Assembly: GCA_965243835.1 (NCBI GenBank)
Contig: OZ251578.1
Coordinates: 2,728,001 to 2,792,000 of the forward strand
From: G965202665 sp965243835
GTDB taxonomy: Bacteria > Actinomycetota > Acidimicrobiia > Spongiisociales > Spongiisociaceae
Direction: 5' to 3'
DNA: 64,000 bases
Shown here: positions 19,989-28,704 of the stretch, piece by piece
Position numbering within the stretch: the stretch's first letter is position 1
Layout: the number at the start of each line of letters is the position of its first letter
The notes under the pieces: generated by a model
The model's database searches: none
What the model was told of the DNA's origin: nothing
What the model saw: only the letters and a program-made list of their open reading frames with translations
Position numbers and translations under genes: made by a program

Positions 19989-21409
19989 TCCGAACCGGGG
20001 CGGTGGTGGTGGGGGCGGGGCCGAACGGTTTGGCGGCGGCCATCACGTTGGCGGAGGCGGGATGCGATGTCCTGGTTCTGGAAGCCCGCCCGGAAATCGG
20101 GGGCGGAACCCGCACCGCTCCGCTGACCCTGCCCGGTTACCTGCACGACGTGTGCGCCGCCTTTCACCCGTTGGGGGCGGCTTCCCCTTTCTTCGCCGGG
20201 CTGGACCTGGAAGGGCGGGGAGTGCGGTGGGTGCGACCGGAAATCGCCGTCGCCCACCCCTTGGGCGGGGAGCGGGCGGCGGCCCTTTGGCCGTCGTTGG
20301 AGCGAACCGCCGACCGGCTGGGACGGGACGGACCCGCTTGGCGGCGCCTGATGCGACCCTTGACGGAGCGCGGTGCGGAGTTGGGCCGGGACCTGCTGCA
20401 ACGGCGCCGGGGGCGGCCCGCGGCGCCTCCTTATCTGGCGCGGGGAATCCTGGCGGCGATGCGGGGCGGTGGGTTGCGCACCCCGGCCGGGCGGGCCCTG
20501 TGGGCCGGGATCGCCGCCCACGCCATGACCCCGTTGCGTTCGCCGGCCGCGGCCGCGACCGGCCTGGCCTTGGGGGCCTTGGCCCATGTGCGCGGATGGC
20601 CCCTGATCGCCGGGGGGACGCAACGACTGACCGAGGCCCTGGCCGGCCATTTCCTCTCCCGGGGCGGAGTGATCGAAACCGGACGGCCGGTACGGGGGCC
20701 GGGCGACCTCCCGCCGGCCCGGGCCGCGCTGTTCGACCTCCACCCGGCCGCCTTGGCCGGAATATACGGCCGCCGACTCCCCCGCCGGGCCCGCCGGCGG
20801 ATCCGGCGCGGCCGGGACGGGCCGGCCGCCTACAAAGCGGACTACGCCCTGGCCGCGCCCATCCCGTGGACCGCTCCCGAATGCCATCGGGCGGGGGTCG
20901 TGCATCTGGGAGGCGAAGCCGGGGAGGTAGACGCCGCCCTGCGCTCCGTAGCCGCGGGACGGGCGGCGCGGCCTCCCTTCGTTCTGGTCGGCCAGCAAAG
21001 CCTATTCGATCCCGGCCGGGCCCCGCCGGGGCGCCACACCGCCTGGGTATACGCCCAGGTTCCCAACGGGTATCGCGATGAGTCCCGGGAGGGCCCTGCG
21101 ATGTGGGAACTGATCGAGGGGCAAATCGAGCGGTACGCGCCCGGCTTCGGCGACGCGATATTGGCCCGCAACGTGCTGACCCCCGCCGACCTGGAGGAAT
21201 ACAACCCCAACTACCGGGGCGGGGACATCGCCGCCGGGGCCTTGGGCCCCGCCCGCCTGCTGGGAGGGAACGGACCGCTCCTCCGCCCCTACCGCACCGG
21301 AATACCGGGCGTCTACCTGTGCTCGGCGGCCGCCCCTCCCGGCCCCGGCGTGCACGGAATGTGCGGTGTCGGAGCCGCCCGCCAAGCCCTCCGCGACCTC
21401 TTCCGGTAA
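19985..21409 (+). CDS. FAD-dependent oxidoreductase, phytoene desaturase-like
   Basis: A 474-residue flavoprotein of the phytoene dehydrogenase/CrtI-related superfamily. The N-terminal dinucleotide-binding fold is VVVGAGPNGLAAAITLAEAG, followed by LEARPEIGGGTRT; the C-terminal FAD-contacting motif is LCSAAAPPGPGVHGMCGVGA. The likely start is TTG at 19985, overlapping the nhaA stop. The predicted protein begins MIRTGAVVVGAG, right at the fold. Substrate is unknown: no other carotenoid genes are nearby, so the carotenoid link is family-level only. Confidence 0.85.
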   Translation: MIRTGAVVVGAGPNGLAAAITLAEAGCDVLVLEARPEIGGGTRTAPLTLPGYLHDVCAAFHPLGAASPFFAGLDLEGRGVRWVRPEIAVAHPLGGERAAALWPSLERTADRLGRDGPAWRRLMRPLTERGAELGRDLLQRRRGRPAAPPYLARGILAAMRGGGLRTPAGRALWAGIAAHAMTPLRSPAAAATGLALGALAHVRGWPLIAGGTQRLTEALAGHFLSRGGVIETGRPVRGPGDLPPARAALFDLHPAALAGIYGRRLPRRARRRIRRGRDGPAAYKADYALAAPIPWTAPECHRAGVVHLGGEAGEVDAALRSVAAGRAARPPFVLVGQQSLFDPGRAPPGRHTAWVYAQVPNGYRDESREGPAMWELIEGQIERYAPGFGDAILARNVLTPADLEEYNPNYRGGDIAAGALGPARLLGGNGPLLRPYRTGIPGVYLCSAAAPPGPGVHGMCGVGAARQALRDLFR

Positions 21410-21482
21410 CCGGTCTCCAAACTTAGGGAATTATTTTTCCGACCTGGTTGTCTATAGCCGCCATCAGGCCGCTTTCGTCAGG
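21410..21482. other. short convergent intergenic gap
   Basis: 73 bp between the convergent oxidoreductase and lipoprotein genes. It contains an AT-rich stretch (AATTATTTTT) but no clear GC-rich terminator hairpin. Confidence 0.3.
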
Positions 21483-22481
21483 CTAACCCGTACCATCGTT
21501 GGCCGGAAGGGTCGGCGGAGGGGGATCGTCCTCCCCGGGAGCGGGAGGCGGCAAAACCGCAGCGTTGTCCCCCTCATAAACGGCGCCGACGGTGGTGTAA
21601 AACTCCCGAAGTTCGTTGGCATCCGTTACCAGCATCGGCAAAGCGGGATCGGTTCCCATACGACCACCGGTAATGGCAAGACGTTCCACGGACGCTTCCT
21701 TGATATCTTTAATCATCTCATCCAAAGGCAAATCCAGTTTGCTACGCATCTCATCATTCCTAGCCAACCAAATATTTTGCGCCACCGCCCGGATCCCGTC
21801 ATCCGTCTGTTGCGCAAACCACCTACTACCTTCACCTAAAGTTCCCATACCCTCTACTGCTATAGAAAGAGGTATACTCAGAAAAAGGATCATTTCCTTA
21901 CCCTCATAAACCGAAGCAATATCCGACTTTATACGCTCCAAAATAGAGAGAACATCGGGGAACAAATTACCCGAACTGTCTACGAGATCCCACATATTCC
22001 TACGTTCCATTATAACAGGCAGAACAGGGGGACCTTCTCCCACAATATATTCCTTCACAGCCACATCCACAAAACAAAAATAAAAGGCTTTGGGTTCATA
22101 AATTGTTTGTATATAATATGGCAATATACCTGGAAATATCTCACATCTAGTAGTACCACTTTTCACAGTACCTCTAACAACTAGATGTGTAATACCAAGA
22201 ATATGCCCATCACTAACCAACCTCTCAGTAAAAGTAAGTACCTTACGTATAGACCGAGAAGCCAAAACGCCCGTATCAACCCTCGACGGCAAACCCACCG
22301 GGCACGGATCCGGCTCCGACTTGGTAGGAACACACGGCGGAACCACCTCCTCCAAATACACCACACCGGAGTTATCCGCCCCCCCGAACACTCCATTTCC
22401 GCAGGCTTGCAGAAACAAAATCAACACCAAAAACCCTCCCGTCGCTACCCACCCAAACCCCGAGGGTTTGTTATCCATCAT
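21483..22481 (-). CDS. tandem paralogous lipoprotein C (unknown family)
   Basis: A 332-residue lipoprotein, last of the four-gene operon. The N-terminus is a lipoprotein signal ending LFLQAC. The conserved family body has four further cysteines: VPPCVPTKSEPDPCPVG, then TTRCE and FYFCFVDVAVKEYIVG. Other shared blocks are GKEMILFLSIPLSIAVEG, QQTDDGIRAVAQNIWLARND and LPMLVTDANELREFYTTVGA. A Pro/Asp-rich tail ends the protein. It lacks the SWASYYFDQ block of the two paralogues and has PDVLSILERIKSD in its place. The ATG at 22481 overlaps the upstream paralogue's stop by 11 nt. The family is not recognised; a cell-surface role is inferred. Confidence 0.8.
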   Translation of the reverse strand: MMDNKPSGFGWVATGGFLVLILFLQACGNGVFGGADNSGVVYLEEVVPPCVPTKSEPDPCPVGLPSRVDTGVLASRSIRKVLTFTERLVSDGHILGITHLVVRGTVKSGTTRCEIFPGILPYYIQTIYEPKAFYFCFVDVAVKEYIVGEGPPVLPVIMERRNMWDLVDSSGNLFPDVLSILERIKSDIASVYEGKEMILFLSIPLSIAVEGMGTLGEGSRWFAQQTDDGIRAVAQNIWLARNDEMRSKLDLPLDEMIKDIKEASVERLAITGGRMGTDPALPMLVTDANELREFYTTVGAVYEGDNAAVLPPPAPGEDDPPPPTLPANDGTG

Positions 22482-23508
22482 CAGACACCAAACTGGTTAT
22501 GGGGCTAACCGTACCATCGTTGGCCGGGAGGGTAGGCGGAGGGGGATCATCCTCCCCGGGAACGGGGGGCGGCAAAACGGTAGCGTTGTCCCCTTCATAA
22601 ACGGCGCCGACCGTGGTGTAAAACTCCCGAAGCTCGTTAGCGTCCGTTACCAGCATAGGCAAAGCGGGATCAGTGCCCATACGACCACCGGTAATAGCAA
22701 GACGCTCCACAGACGCTTCCTTGATGTCCTCAATCATCTCATCCAAAGGCAAATCCAGCTTGCTACGCATCTCGTCATTCCTAGCCAACCAAATATTTTG
22801 CGCCACCGCCCGGATCCCGTCATCCGTCTGTTGCGCAAACCACCTACTACCTCCGCCTAAAGTTCCCCAACTCTCCACCGCTATAGACAACGGTATACTA
22901 AGAAAAAGGATCATTTCCTTACCCTCATAAACCGAAACAGTATCCGACTTTAGCTGGTCAAAATAATAGGACGCCCAAGAGAACAAGTTACCCGAACTGT
23001 CTACAAGATCCCAAACATTCATACGCTCCATAATAACAGACAAAACCGAAGGACCCTTTCCTACAATATATTCTTTCACAGCAATATCCACAAAACAAAA
23101 ATAAAACCCCTCAGGCAACACCTGCAATTGTACATAATGGGGCATCACATCAGGATACCGGTCGCATCGCGTCGAACCAGTTTGCACAGTGCCCCTAACC
23201 ACTATGTGCGGAATGCCAAGCACTCCCTCTTCCTGAACTAACCTCTCGGTAAAAGTAAGAACCTTATGCATATATAGAGAAGCGAAAACACCTGTATTGA
23301 TATCAACCCTCGATGGCGAACCCACCGGGCAGGGATCCGGCTCCGACTCGGTAGGAACACACGGCGGAACCACCTCCTCCAAATACACCATACCGGAGTC
23401 GTCCACCCCTCCGAACACTCCGTTACCGCAAGCTTGCAAGAACAACACCAGCACCAAAAACCCTCCCGTCGCTACCCGCCCAAACCCAGAAGGTCTGCTA
23501 TCCATCAT
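22471..23508 (-). CDS. tandem paralogous lipoprotein B (unknown family)
   Basis: A 345-residue paralogue of both neighbours. The ATG at 23508 (MMDSRPSGFG) is chosen over the longer frame because the lipobox LFLQAC follows at the right distance and the same start is used in lipoprotein C. Conserved blocks include VVPPCVPTESEPDPCPVG, GTVQTGSTRCD, GFYFCFVDIAVKEYIVG, NLFSWASYYFDQLKSD and QQTDDGIRAVAQNIW. The C-terminal part is nearly identical at DNA level to lipoprotein C, suggesting recent duplication or gene conversion. The stop codon overlaps the next start in ATGATGGATAA. No enzymatic motif is visible. Confidence 0.8.
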   Translation of the reverse strand: MMDSRPSGFGRVATGGFLVLVLFLQACGNGVFGGVDDSGMVYLEEVVPPCVPTESEPDPCPVGSPSRVDINTGVFASLYMHKVLTFTERLVQEEGVLGIPHIVVRGTVQTGSTRCDRYPDVMPHYVQLQVLPEGFYFCFVDIAVKEYIVGKGPSVLSVIMERMNVWDLVDSSGNLFSWASYYFDQLKSDTVSVYEGKEMILFLSIPLSIAVESWGTLGGGSRWFAQQTDDGIRAVAQNIWLARNDEMRSKLDLPLDEMIEDIKEASVERLAITGGRMGTDPALPMLVTDANELREFYTTVGAVYEGDNATVLPPPVPGEDDPPPPTLPANDGTVSPITSLVSDDG

Positions 23509-24958
23509 CGAACACTGCACCGTTTGCGGGCTGGCCACCCCCCGGATCACTATCGTCAGCAGGAGGTGGGGAAACCTCGTCTTCGATCGGCAAAGTGGTC
23601 GTAGCAACCTGCTCCCCTCCCGCGGAGAGTTCTTCGCTCACCGGCGGGGAAATCTCCCCACCCGAACCAACAGTCGTTGTGGGAGATTCAGGCACCTCGG
23701 CGACAGTGGTCGTCGGGAGCTCCGCCAAGGTAGTAGTAGTCGCCTCCGTAGTTGTAGTCGAAGCAAGTACATCATCCTCCGGTTGAACAACCGGGTCCTC
23801 CTCCACAGGAATCACAGCAGAAGTGGTGGTTATAGGTTCCGTACCCTCAACGGTGGTGGTAGAAGTAGACGTATCCTCAACAGCAGTAGTCGTCGTCGAC
23901 GACGCAAGGGTGGAGGTGGTTATGCCTGCGTCGTCAGCCGACGACGGCACCGCCGATTCCCCGCCCGGAATCGGCACCGTCGGGCTAACCGTCCCGTCGT
24001 TTACCGGGAGGGTGGGCGGAGGGGGATCGTCCTCCCCGGGAACGGGGGGCGGCAAAACGGTAGCGTTGTCACCCTCATAAACGGCACCGACCGTAGTGTA
24101 AAACTCCCGGAGCCTGTTGGCATCCGTTACCAGCATCGGCAAAGCGGGATCGGTCCCCATACGACCACTGGTAATAGCAAGACGCTCCACGGACGCTTCC
24201 TTGATATCTTCAATCATCTCATCCAAAGGCAAATTTAGTTTGCTACGCATCTCGTCATTCCTAGCCAACCAAATATTTTGAGCCACCGCCCGGATCCCGT
24301 CATCCGTCTGTTGCACAAACCACCTATCAATTCCACCCTGTGTTCCAAATCCCTCCACTGCTATAGACAATGGGATGCTTAGAAACAGTATCATTTCCTT
24401 GCCCTCATAAACCGAAACGGTATCCGACTTTATTTGATCAAAATAATAGGATGCCCAAGAGAACAAGTTACCCGAACTGTTTACAAGATCCCAAACATTT
24501 CTACGTTCCATAATAATAGACAAAACCGGAGGCCCCTCTCCCACAATATATTCTTTCACCGCAATATCCACAAAACAAAAATAAAACCCCTCAGGCAAAA
24601 CCTGCATCTCTATATAATTAACTACCACATCCGGATATAGATCACACCGCGTCGACCCAGTTTGCACAGTACCCCTAACCACTATATGAGGAATACCAAG
24701 AATATCCCCATCACTAACCAACTTCTCAGTAAAAGTAAGAACCTTACTTATAGACTGAGAAGCCAACATTCCCGTATCAACCCTTGATGGCAAACCCACC
24801 GGGCAGGGATCCGGCTCCGACTCGGTAGGAATACACGGCGGAACCACCTCCTCTAGATAAACCTTACCTGAGCCTAAACTAGTAAAGGACGCCTCGTTGC
24901 AAGAGGTCAAAGTAACCAACAACATAGTCAGAGCGAGTAGGAAATATTGTCGAGGCAT
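23498..24958 (-). CDS. tandem paralogous lipoprotein A with long Thr-rich tail
   Basis: A 486-residue member of the same family. The ATG at 24958 is preferred because GAAAGG lies about 9 nt upstream, whereas the ATG at 24967 would leave no room; the signal ends LLVTLTSC. Residues about 25-330 are the family core (VYLEEVVPPCIPTESEPDPC, YFCFVDIAVKEYIVG, SWASYYFDQIKSD). Unlike its paralogues it continues with about 155 residues of Thr/Ser/Val/Pro low complexity (STTTTAVEDTSTSTTTVEG), resembling a wall-spanning stalk. Its signal sequence is unrelated to that of B and C. It lies 13 bp downstream of the protease gene. Confidence 0.8.
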   Translation of the reverse strand: MPRQYFLLALTMLLVTLTSCNEASFTSLGSGKVYLEEVVPPCIPTESEPDPCPVGLPSRVDTGMLASQSISKVLTFTEKLVSDGDILGIPHIVVRGTVQTGSTRCDLYPDVVVNYIEMQVLPEGFYFCFVDIAVKEYIVGEGPPVLSIIMERRNVWDLVNSSGNLFSWASYYFDQIKSDTVSVYEGKEMILFLSIPLSIAVEGFGTQGGIDRWFVQQTDDGIRAVAQNIWLARNDEMRSKLNLPLDEMIEDIKEASVERLAITSGRMGTDPALPMLVTDANRLREFYTTVGAVYEGDNATVLPPPVPGEDDPPPPTLPVNDGTVSPTVPIPGGESAVPSSADDAGITTSTLASSTTTTAVEDTSTSTTTVEGTEPITTTSAVIPVEEDPVVQPEDDVLASTTTTEATTTTLAELPTTTVAEVPESPTTTVGSGGEISPPVSEELSAGGEQVATTTLPIEDEVSPPPADDSDPGGGQPANGAVFDDG

Positions 24959-24971
24959 TCGCGTCATCCTT

Positions 24972-27900
24972 TCATCGGTTTTGGTAAAGAGCAACAATGG
25001 CTGATATGTCACCGAGAGTAGGATAACATTTGTAGCCATTTGAGATATCGTATGACATAACCGATGGTTTATATACCAATATATCACCGAGTCCGAAAAC
25101 GTGACCAATTTCGTGTACTGTCGTCCACATTAATTTTGAGCAAGTAGAGTCATTATCTAAGGCTTTACGAATCCATACTTGGGTCTTTTGTATGGGATTG
25201 GAACGAGTAATTGGTTCGACTACCGGATAGTGAAGCGCGCAACCATATACATCTTCATTACCTCCGCAATGCTTTCTTATTTCTCTTAAAGTGGCCATTC
25301 GTATCAGTTGTATACTGCTCGATTCGTTTGGAAGTTTCTTTTCTGCGTCTGAACAATCGTCGGTTCGTTTTATTTCTTCGGTTTCCAGAAAGCCGATTTT
25401 ATTTTCCCAGCGTCGCACGGCTTGATCTATTTGTTCGATAGCGGTGGCGCGTTCGAAAACAATATCATCAGTGCAAAAGGTGTAGGAAAATTTAACGGTG
25501 TTATTCGTCTTGCGTCGGAAATGCACGATGGGCACACCTTCAATTTCACTGCCCGGTATTACTAATAAATTAACTGTGTAAGCCAATGCATATTCTGACC
25601 ATTCTGATGTTCTTAGACCGTTGACTGCTTGTATTTGAATTCTGTAGAGTACGTTCTTTTTTAAGTCCGTCAGGACTGCGGAGAGGTTGCTGGTGGACAC
25701 TCTTGACATTGCGGCTTCCAGGTTGGCGGGTGGGTATGGTATGTAATAGTCTATGTATTTGAGTCGGTACATTGTGGCTCCTGGTACCGCATCCCACTCA
25801 ACGGTAATAGTTCCGACGGTGGACTGGCCGGGGCTATAGCCGTTGGCTTTAGTTATAGTCGGCACCGCCAGTGCGGTAGAGGAACCGGGGTTGGTCGGGG
25901 AGGTGGTGGCAACCGTGGTTGTAGTAGTCGGAACGGTTGTCGTTGTGGGGCTAGTTGTGGAAGGGACTGTGGTGGTGGTTGTAGTCGTGGAGGGAGGGCT
26001 TGTGGTGGTGGTAGTCGTAGGTCGAGTAGCGAGTAGGGTGGTAGCAGTAGAGCGACTATAGTGACAGGTCGGGCCGCCTTTGGGATTAGCCGAGGCGTGG
26101 CTAAATGAAAAAGTAGCGGGAGATCCGGGACAGGTGTAAGGAGTCGTAACGGAGGCCTTGAGGGTCGTCGTGCCAGAGCGGGTATAAAGACATGTGGTAC
26201 TGCTTTGGGAAGAGAAAGAAAAGGTATCGGGGGCGGAAGGGCAGGTGTAGGATGTAGACGATTGCGCTGTCCTGGTGGTAGTCTGCGTCTTGGAATAGCG
26301 GCAGGTGGCACCGGTACGGCCTAGGTATCTGTATCCCGGCACCGACGGGCAAGTATAAATAGTACGAGAAGAAGCAGAACGAGTAGTCGTCAACGTCTGG
26401 GAATAACGACACGTAGAACCAGTACGACCCGTATTCCTATATCTCGGCACTGACGGACAAGTATAAGTAGTACGAGAAGAAGCAGTACGAGTAGTCGTCA
26501 ACGTCCGAGAATAATAACAAGTACGCCCACTACGACGATTATTATTATACCCCGGCACTGACGGACAAGTATAAGTAGTACGAGAAGAAGCAGTACGAGT
26601 AGTCGTCAACGTCCGAGAATAATAACAAGTACGCCCACTACGACGATTATTATTATACCCCGGCACTGACGGACAAGTATAAGTAGTACGAGAAGAAGCG
26701 GTACGAGTAGTCGTCAACGTCCGAGAATAACGACAAGTGCGCCCACTGCGACTAATGTTCCTATAGCCCGGCACTGACGGACAGGTATAAGTAGTACGAG
26801 AAGAAGCGGTACGGGTGGTGGTCAACGTCCGAGAATAACGACAAGTGGTGCCGGTACGACCCGTATTTCTATAACGGGATACAAGTGGGCAGTGATAGCG
26901 ACGGGTTATTATATTGTAGGTGGCGGTACGGGTAGTGGAGATGGTACGGGAGTATCGACAGGTCCGTCCACTGCGTCCGGTGTATCTGTACCCCGGCACC
27001 GACGGACAAGAATACGTAGTACGAGAAGAAGCCGTACGAGTAGTCGTCAACGTCCGAGAATAACGACACGTAGAACCAGTACGACCCGTATTCCTATACC
27101 CCGGCACCGACGGACAAGAATACGTAGTACGAGAAGAAGCCGTACGAGTAGTCGTCAACGTCCGAGAATAACGACACGTAGAACCAGTACGACCCGTATT
27201 CCTATACCCCGGCACCGACGGACAAGAATACGTAGTACGAGAAGAAGCCGTACGAGTAGTCGTCAACGTCCGAGAATAACGACACGTAGAACCAGTACGA
27301 CCCGTGTTCACATACCCGGGCACCGACGGACAAGTGTAAGCAGTGCGGGAGGAAGCGGTACGGGTAGTCGTGGTGGTCTTCGAATACGAACACGTACCAC
27401 CCCGACGACCCGTATTCACATACCCCGGCACCGCCGGACAAGTATATGTGGTCCGAGACGGCGCTACGCGAGTCGTAGAAGTCGTCTTGGAATACGAACA
27501 CGTACCACCCCGACGACCCGTATTCACATACCCCGGCACCGATGGACAGGTATAGGTGGTATTGGAAGTTGCGGTGAGTCTGGTGGTAGTGGAACGCGTG
27601 TAACTGCAGGTAGTCCCGTTCCGGTTGCTGAACGTGAACGAAAGGGGAGCAGACGGACAGGAGTAGACGGGGGAACCGGGCACGGACGCCAGGGTGGTGG
27701 AACCCGACCGGGTGTAATGGCAGGTAAGCGTCCCGTCCGATCCGGTCGTCTGGCGGCTGTAAGAGTAGGTGGGCGGAGCGGGCGGGCATTCATAGGAAGA
27801 TGAAGAAGATCCGCTGTCGCCGGCCGTCCCCGAACTTCCGCTTCCCGCCGACCCTGATCCGCCGCCGGACTCCGCAACCGCCGACGTCCGGTCGCCCACC

Positions 27901-28034
27901 GGCGACTCGGAAAAAACGAACCCGGTAGCCAGCAACATAAAGGCAATCAATCCGGCCGCCAAGGCGGACGACCCCCATCCCCACCCGAACCGGCGGGGCG
28001 ATCGCGAAACTGCTCCCACTCCCAACGTGTCCAC
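24972..28034 (-). CDS. secreted metzincin-type metalloprotease with Cys-pair repeats and FN3 domain
   Basis: A 1020-residue exported protein. A hydrophobic segment (about 23-42) acts as signal or anchor. A Gly/Ser linker precedes sixteen repeats of about 36 residues (about 81-668). Each has two cysteines in the pattern YTCPSVPGY...TCRYSRTLTTTRTASSRT. A Thr/Pro linker follows (about 670-722), then a fibronectin type III-like domain (about 722-815, ending NVLYRIQIQAVNGLRTSEWS). The C-terminal protease has HEIGHVFGLGD (about 974-984), i.e. HExxHxxGxxD, and a Met-turn SVMSYD, as in snapalysin-like metzincins. Start is GTG at 28034; alternatives are possible. First gene of an operon with three lipoproteins, which may be its partners or substrates. 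Confidence 0.85.
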   Translation of the reverse strand: MDTLGVGAVSRSPRRFGWGWGSSALAAGLIAFMLLATGFVFSESPVGDRTSAVAESGGGSGSAGSGSSGTAGDSGSSSSSYECPPAPPTYSYSRQTTGSDGTLTCHYTRSGSTTLASVPGSPVYSCPSAPLSFTFSNRNGTTCSYTRSTTTRLTATSNTTYTCPSVPGYVNTGRRGGTCSYSKTTSTTRVAPSRTTYTCPAVPGYVNTGRRGGTCSYSKTTTTTRTASSRTAYTCPSVPGYVNTGRTGSTCRYSRTLTTTRTASSRTTYSCPSVPGYRNTGRTGSTCRYSRTLTTTRTASSRTTYSCPSVPGYRNTGRTGSTCRYSRTLTTTRTASSRTTYSCPSVPGYRYTGRSGRTCRYSRTISTTRTATYNIITRRYHCPLVSRYRNTGRTGTTCRYSRTLTTTRTASSRTTYTCPSVPGYRNISRSGRTCRYSRTLTTTRTASSRTTYTCPSVPGYNNNRRSGRTCYYSRTLTTTRTASSRTTYTCPSVPGYNNNRRSGRTCYYSRTLTTTRTASSRTTYTCPSVPRYRNTGRTGSTCRYSQTLTTTRSASSRTIYTCPSVPGYRYLGRTGATCRYSKTQTTTRTAQSSTSYTCPSAPDTFSFSSQSSTTCLYTRSGTTTLKASVTTPYTCPGSPATFSFSHASANPKGGPTCHYSRSTATTLLATRPTTTTTTSPPSTTTTTTTVPSTTSPTTTTVPTTTTTVATTSPTNPGSSTALAVPTITKANGYSPGQSTVGTITVEWDAVPGATMYRLKYIDYYIPYPPANLEAAMSRVSTSNLSAVLTDLKKNVLYRIQIQAVNGLRTSEWSEYALAYTVNLLVIPGSEIEGVPIVHFRRKTNNTVKFSYTFCTDDIVFERATAIEQIDQAVRRWENKIGFLETEEIKRTDDCSDAEKKLPNESSSIQLIRMATLREIRKHCGGNEDVYGCALHYPVVEPITRSNPIQKTQVWIRKALDNDSTCSKLMWTTVHEIGHVFGLGDILVYKPSVMSYDISNGYKCYPTLGDISAIVALYQNR
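26030..27794 (-). repeat. tandem 108-bp coding repeats of the metalloprotease gene
   Basis: Sixteen in-frame repeats, mostly 108 bp (36 codons). Some neighbours are almost identical in DNA: the units at about 26995-27320 (three copies) and 26460-26690 (two copies), while the outer units have diverged. Each encodes a Cys pair about 16 residues apart. The homogeneity indicates recent unequal crossing-over or slippage, so repeat number is likely to vary between strains. Confidence 0.85.
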
Positions 28035-28367
28035 TCCCGTATCAAATCAAGCGCGTGCGCCCTGGTGCGGCCGCCCGCGACACGGCACCTGATCGTTCCC
28101 CGCTCCGGCGGGCCCCAGCGGTTACCAGCACCGCGAGGCGCAAAACGGCCCCATAGCCGGAGGCCCCGTTTGCGGCCGCCCCCCGCTTTGTCTTCCGAGT
28201 TGCGATAAGGGAAAAGAGCCGCCACCGGCCTTCCTCCTCCATCGTGCTTCCTCTTGCTCCCCGCAATCCTACATCAGCGAGACGCCCTCCGGGGGACGAA
28301 GATCAGAAAAATCAGAATTTTCTCCGCCCGCCGCGGCCCTCCCGGGAACACCCCCGGCAAGGGGCGG
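28035..28367. other. intergenic region upstream of the protease operon
   Basis: About 330 bp between the protease start and the stop of whiB, both on the minus strand. GC-rich with no convincing ORF or strong promoter box by eye. It must contain the promoter of the four-gene operon and possibly the end of the whiB transcript. Confidence 0.3.
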
Positions 28368-28622
28368 TCAGGTTACGGCGCCGGCCAACAGCTCCCGGCG
28401 CTGGGATTCGGTGCGTCCCCCCCAGATGCCGTAGGGCTCCTTGATGCTGATCGCAAAGTCCAGGCATTCCTCCTGAACGGAGCACACCCGGCAAATGGCC
28501 TGGGCGCGCCGTTCGCGGTTCTCGCGCTCTTCTTTCCGCTCAAAAGTAGAGCGGGGGAAAAACAGGTGCGCGTGGTTGTCCCGGCAACGGGCCCGCGCCT
28601 GCCAAGAATCTTCGTGTGCCAT
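28368..28622 (-). CDS. WhiB family iron-sulfur transcriptional regulator
   Basis: An 84-residue WhiB-like protein. The four conserved cysteines that ligate a [4Fe-4S] cluster are Cys13, Cys43, Cys46 and Cys52 (ARCRD, then AICRVCSVQEEC), followed by the GIWGG turn (within YGIWGGRTESQRR) and a basic tail. WhiB proteins bind sigma factor region 4 and regulate development, redox response or virulence; the family is restricted to Actinomycetota and their phages. The ATG at 28622 is supported by GGAGGAGGG upstream; the longer frame is not needed. It lies 82 bp downstream of the NfeD-like gene. Confidence 0.93.
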   Translation of the reverse strand: MAHEDSWQARARCRDNHAHLFFPRSTFERKEERENRERRAQAICRVCSVQEECLDFAISIKEPYGIWGGRTESQRRELLAGAVT

Positions 28623-28704
28623 GAAACCGCCCTCCTCCTTGTCTCCGCCTTCCAGGTTGGCAACCGTCAAACTACCCCCAAATCGGGCGGCGTGCACAAT
28701 TTTT

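Noticed and set aside
26030..27794. CRISPR-like appearance of the short regular repeats
   Set aside because: The repeats are continuous 108-bp coding units within one frame, without unique spacers, and no cas genes are present.
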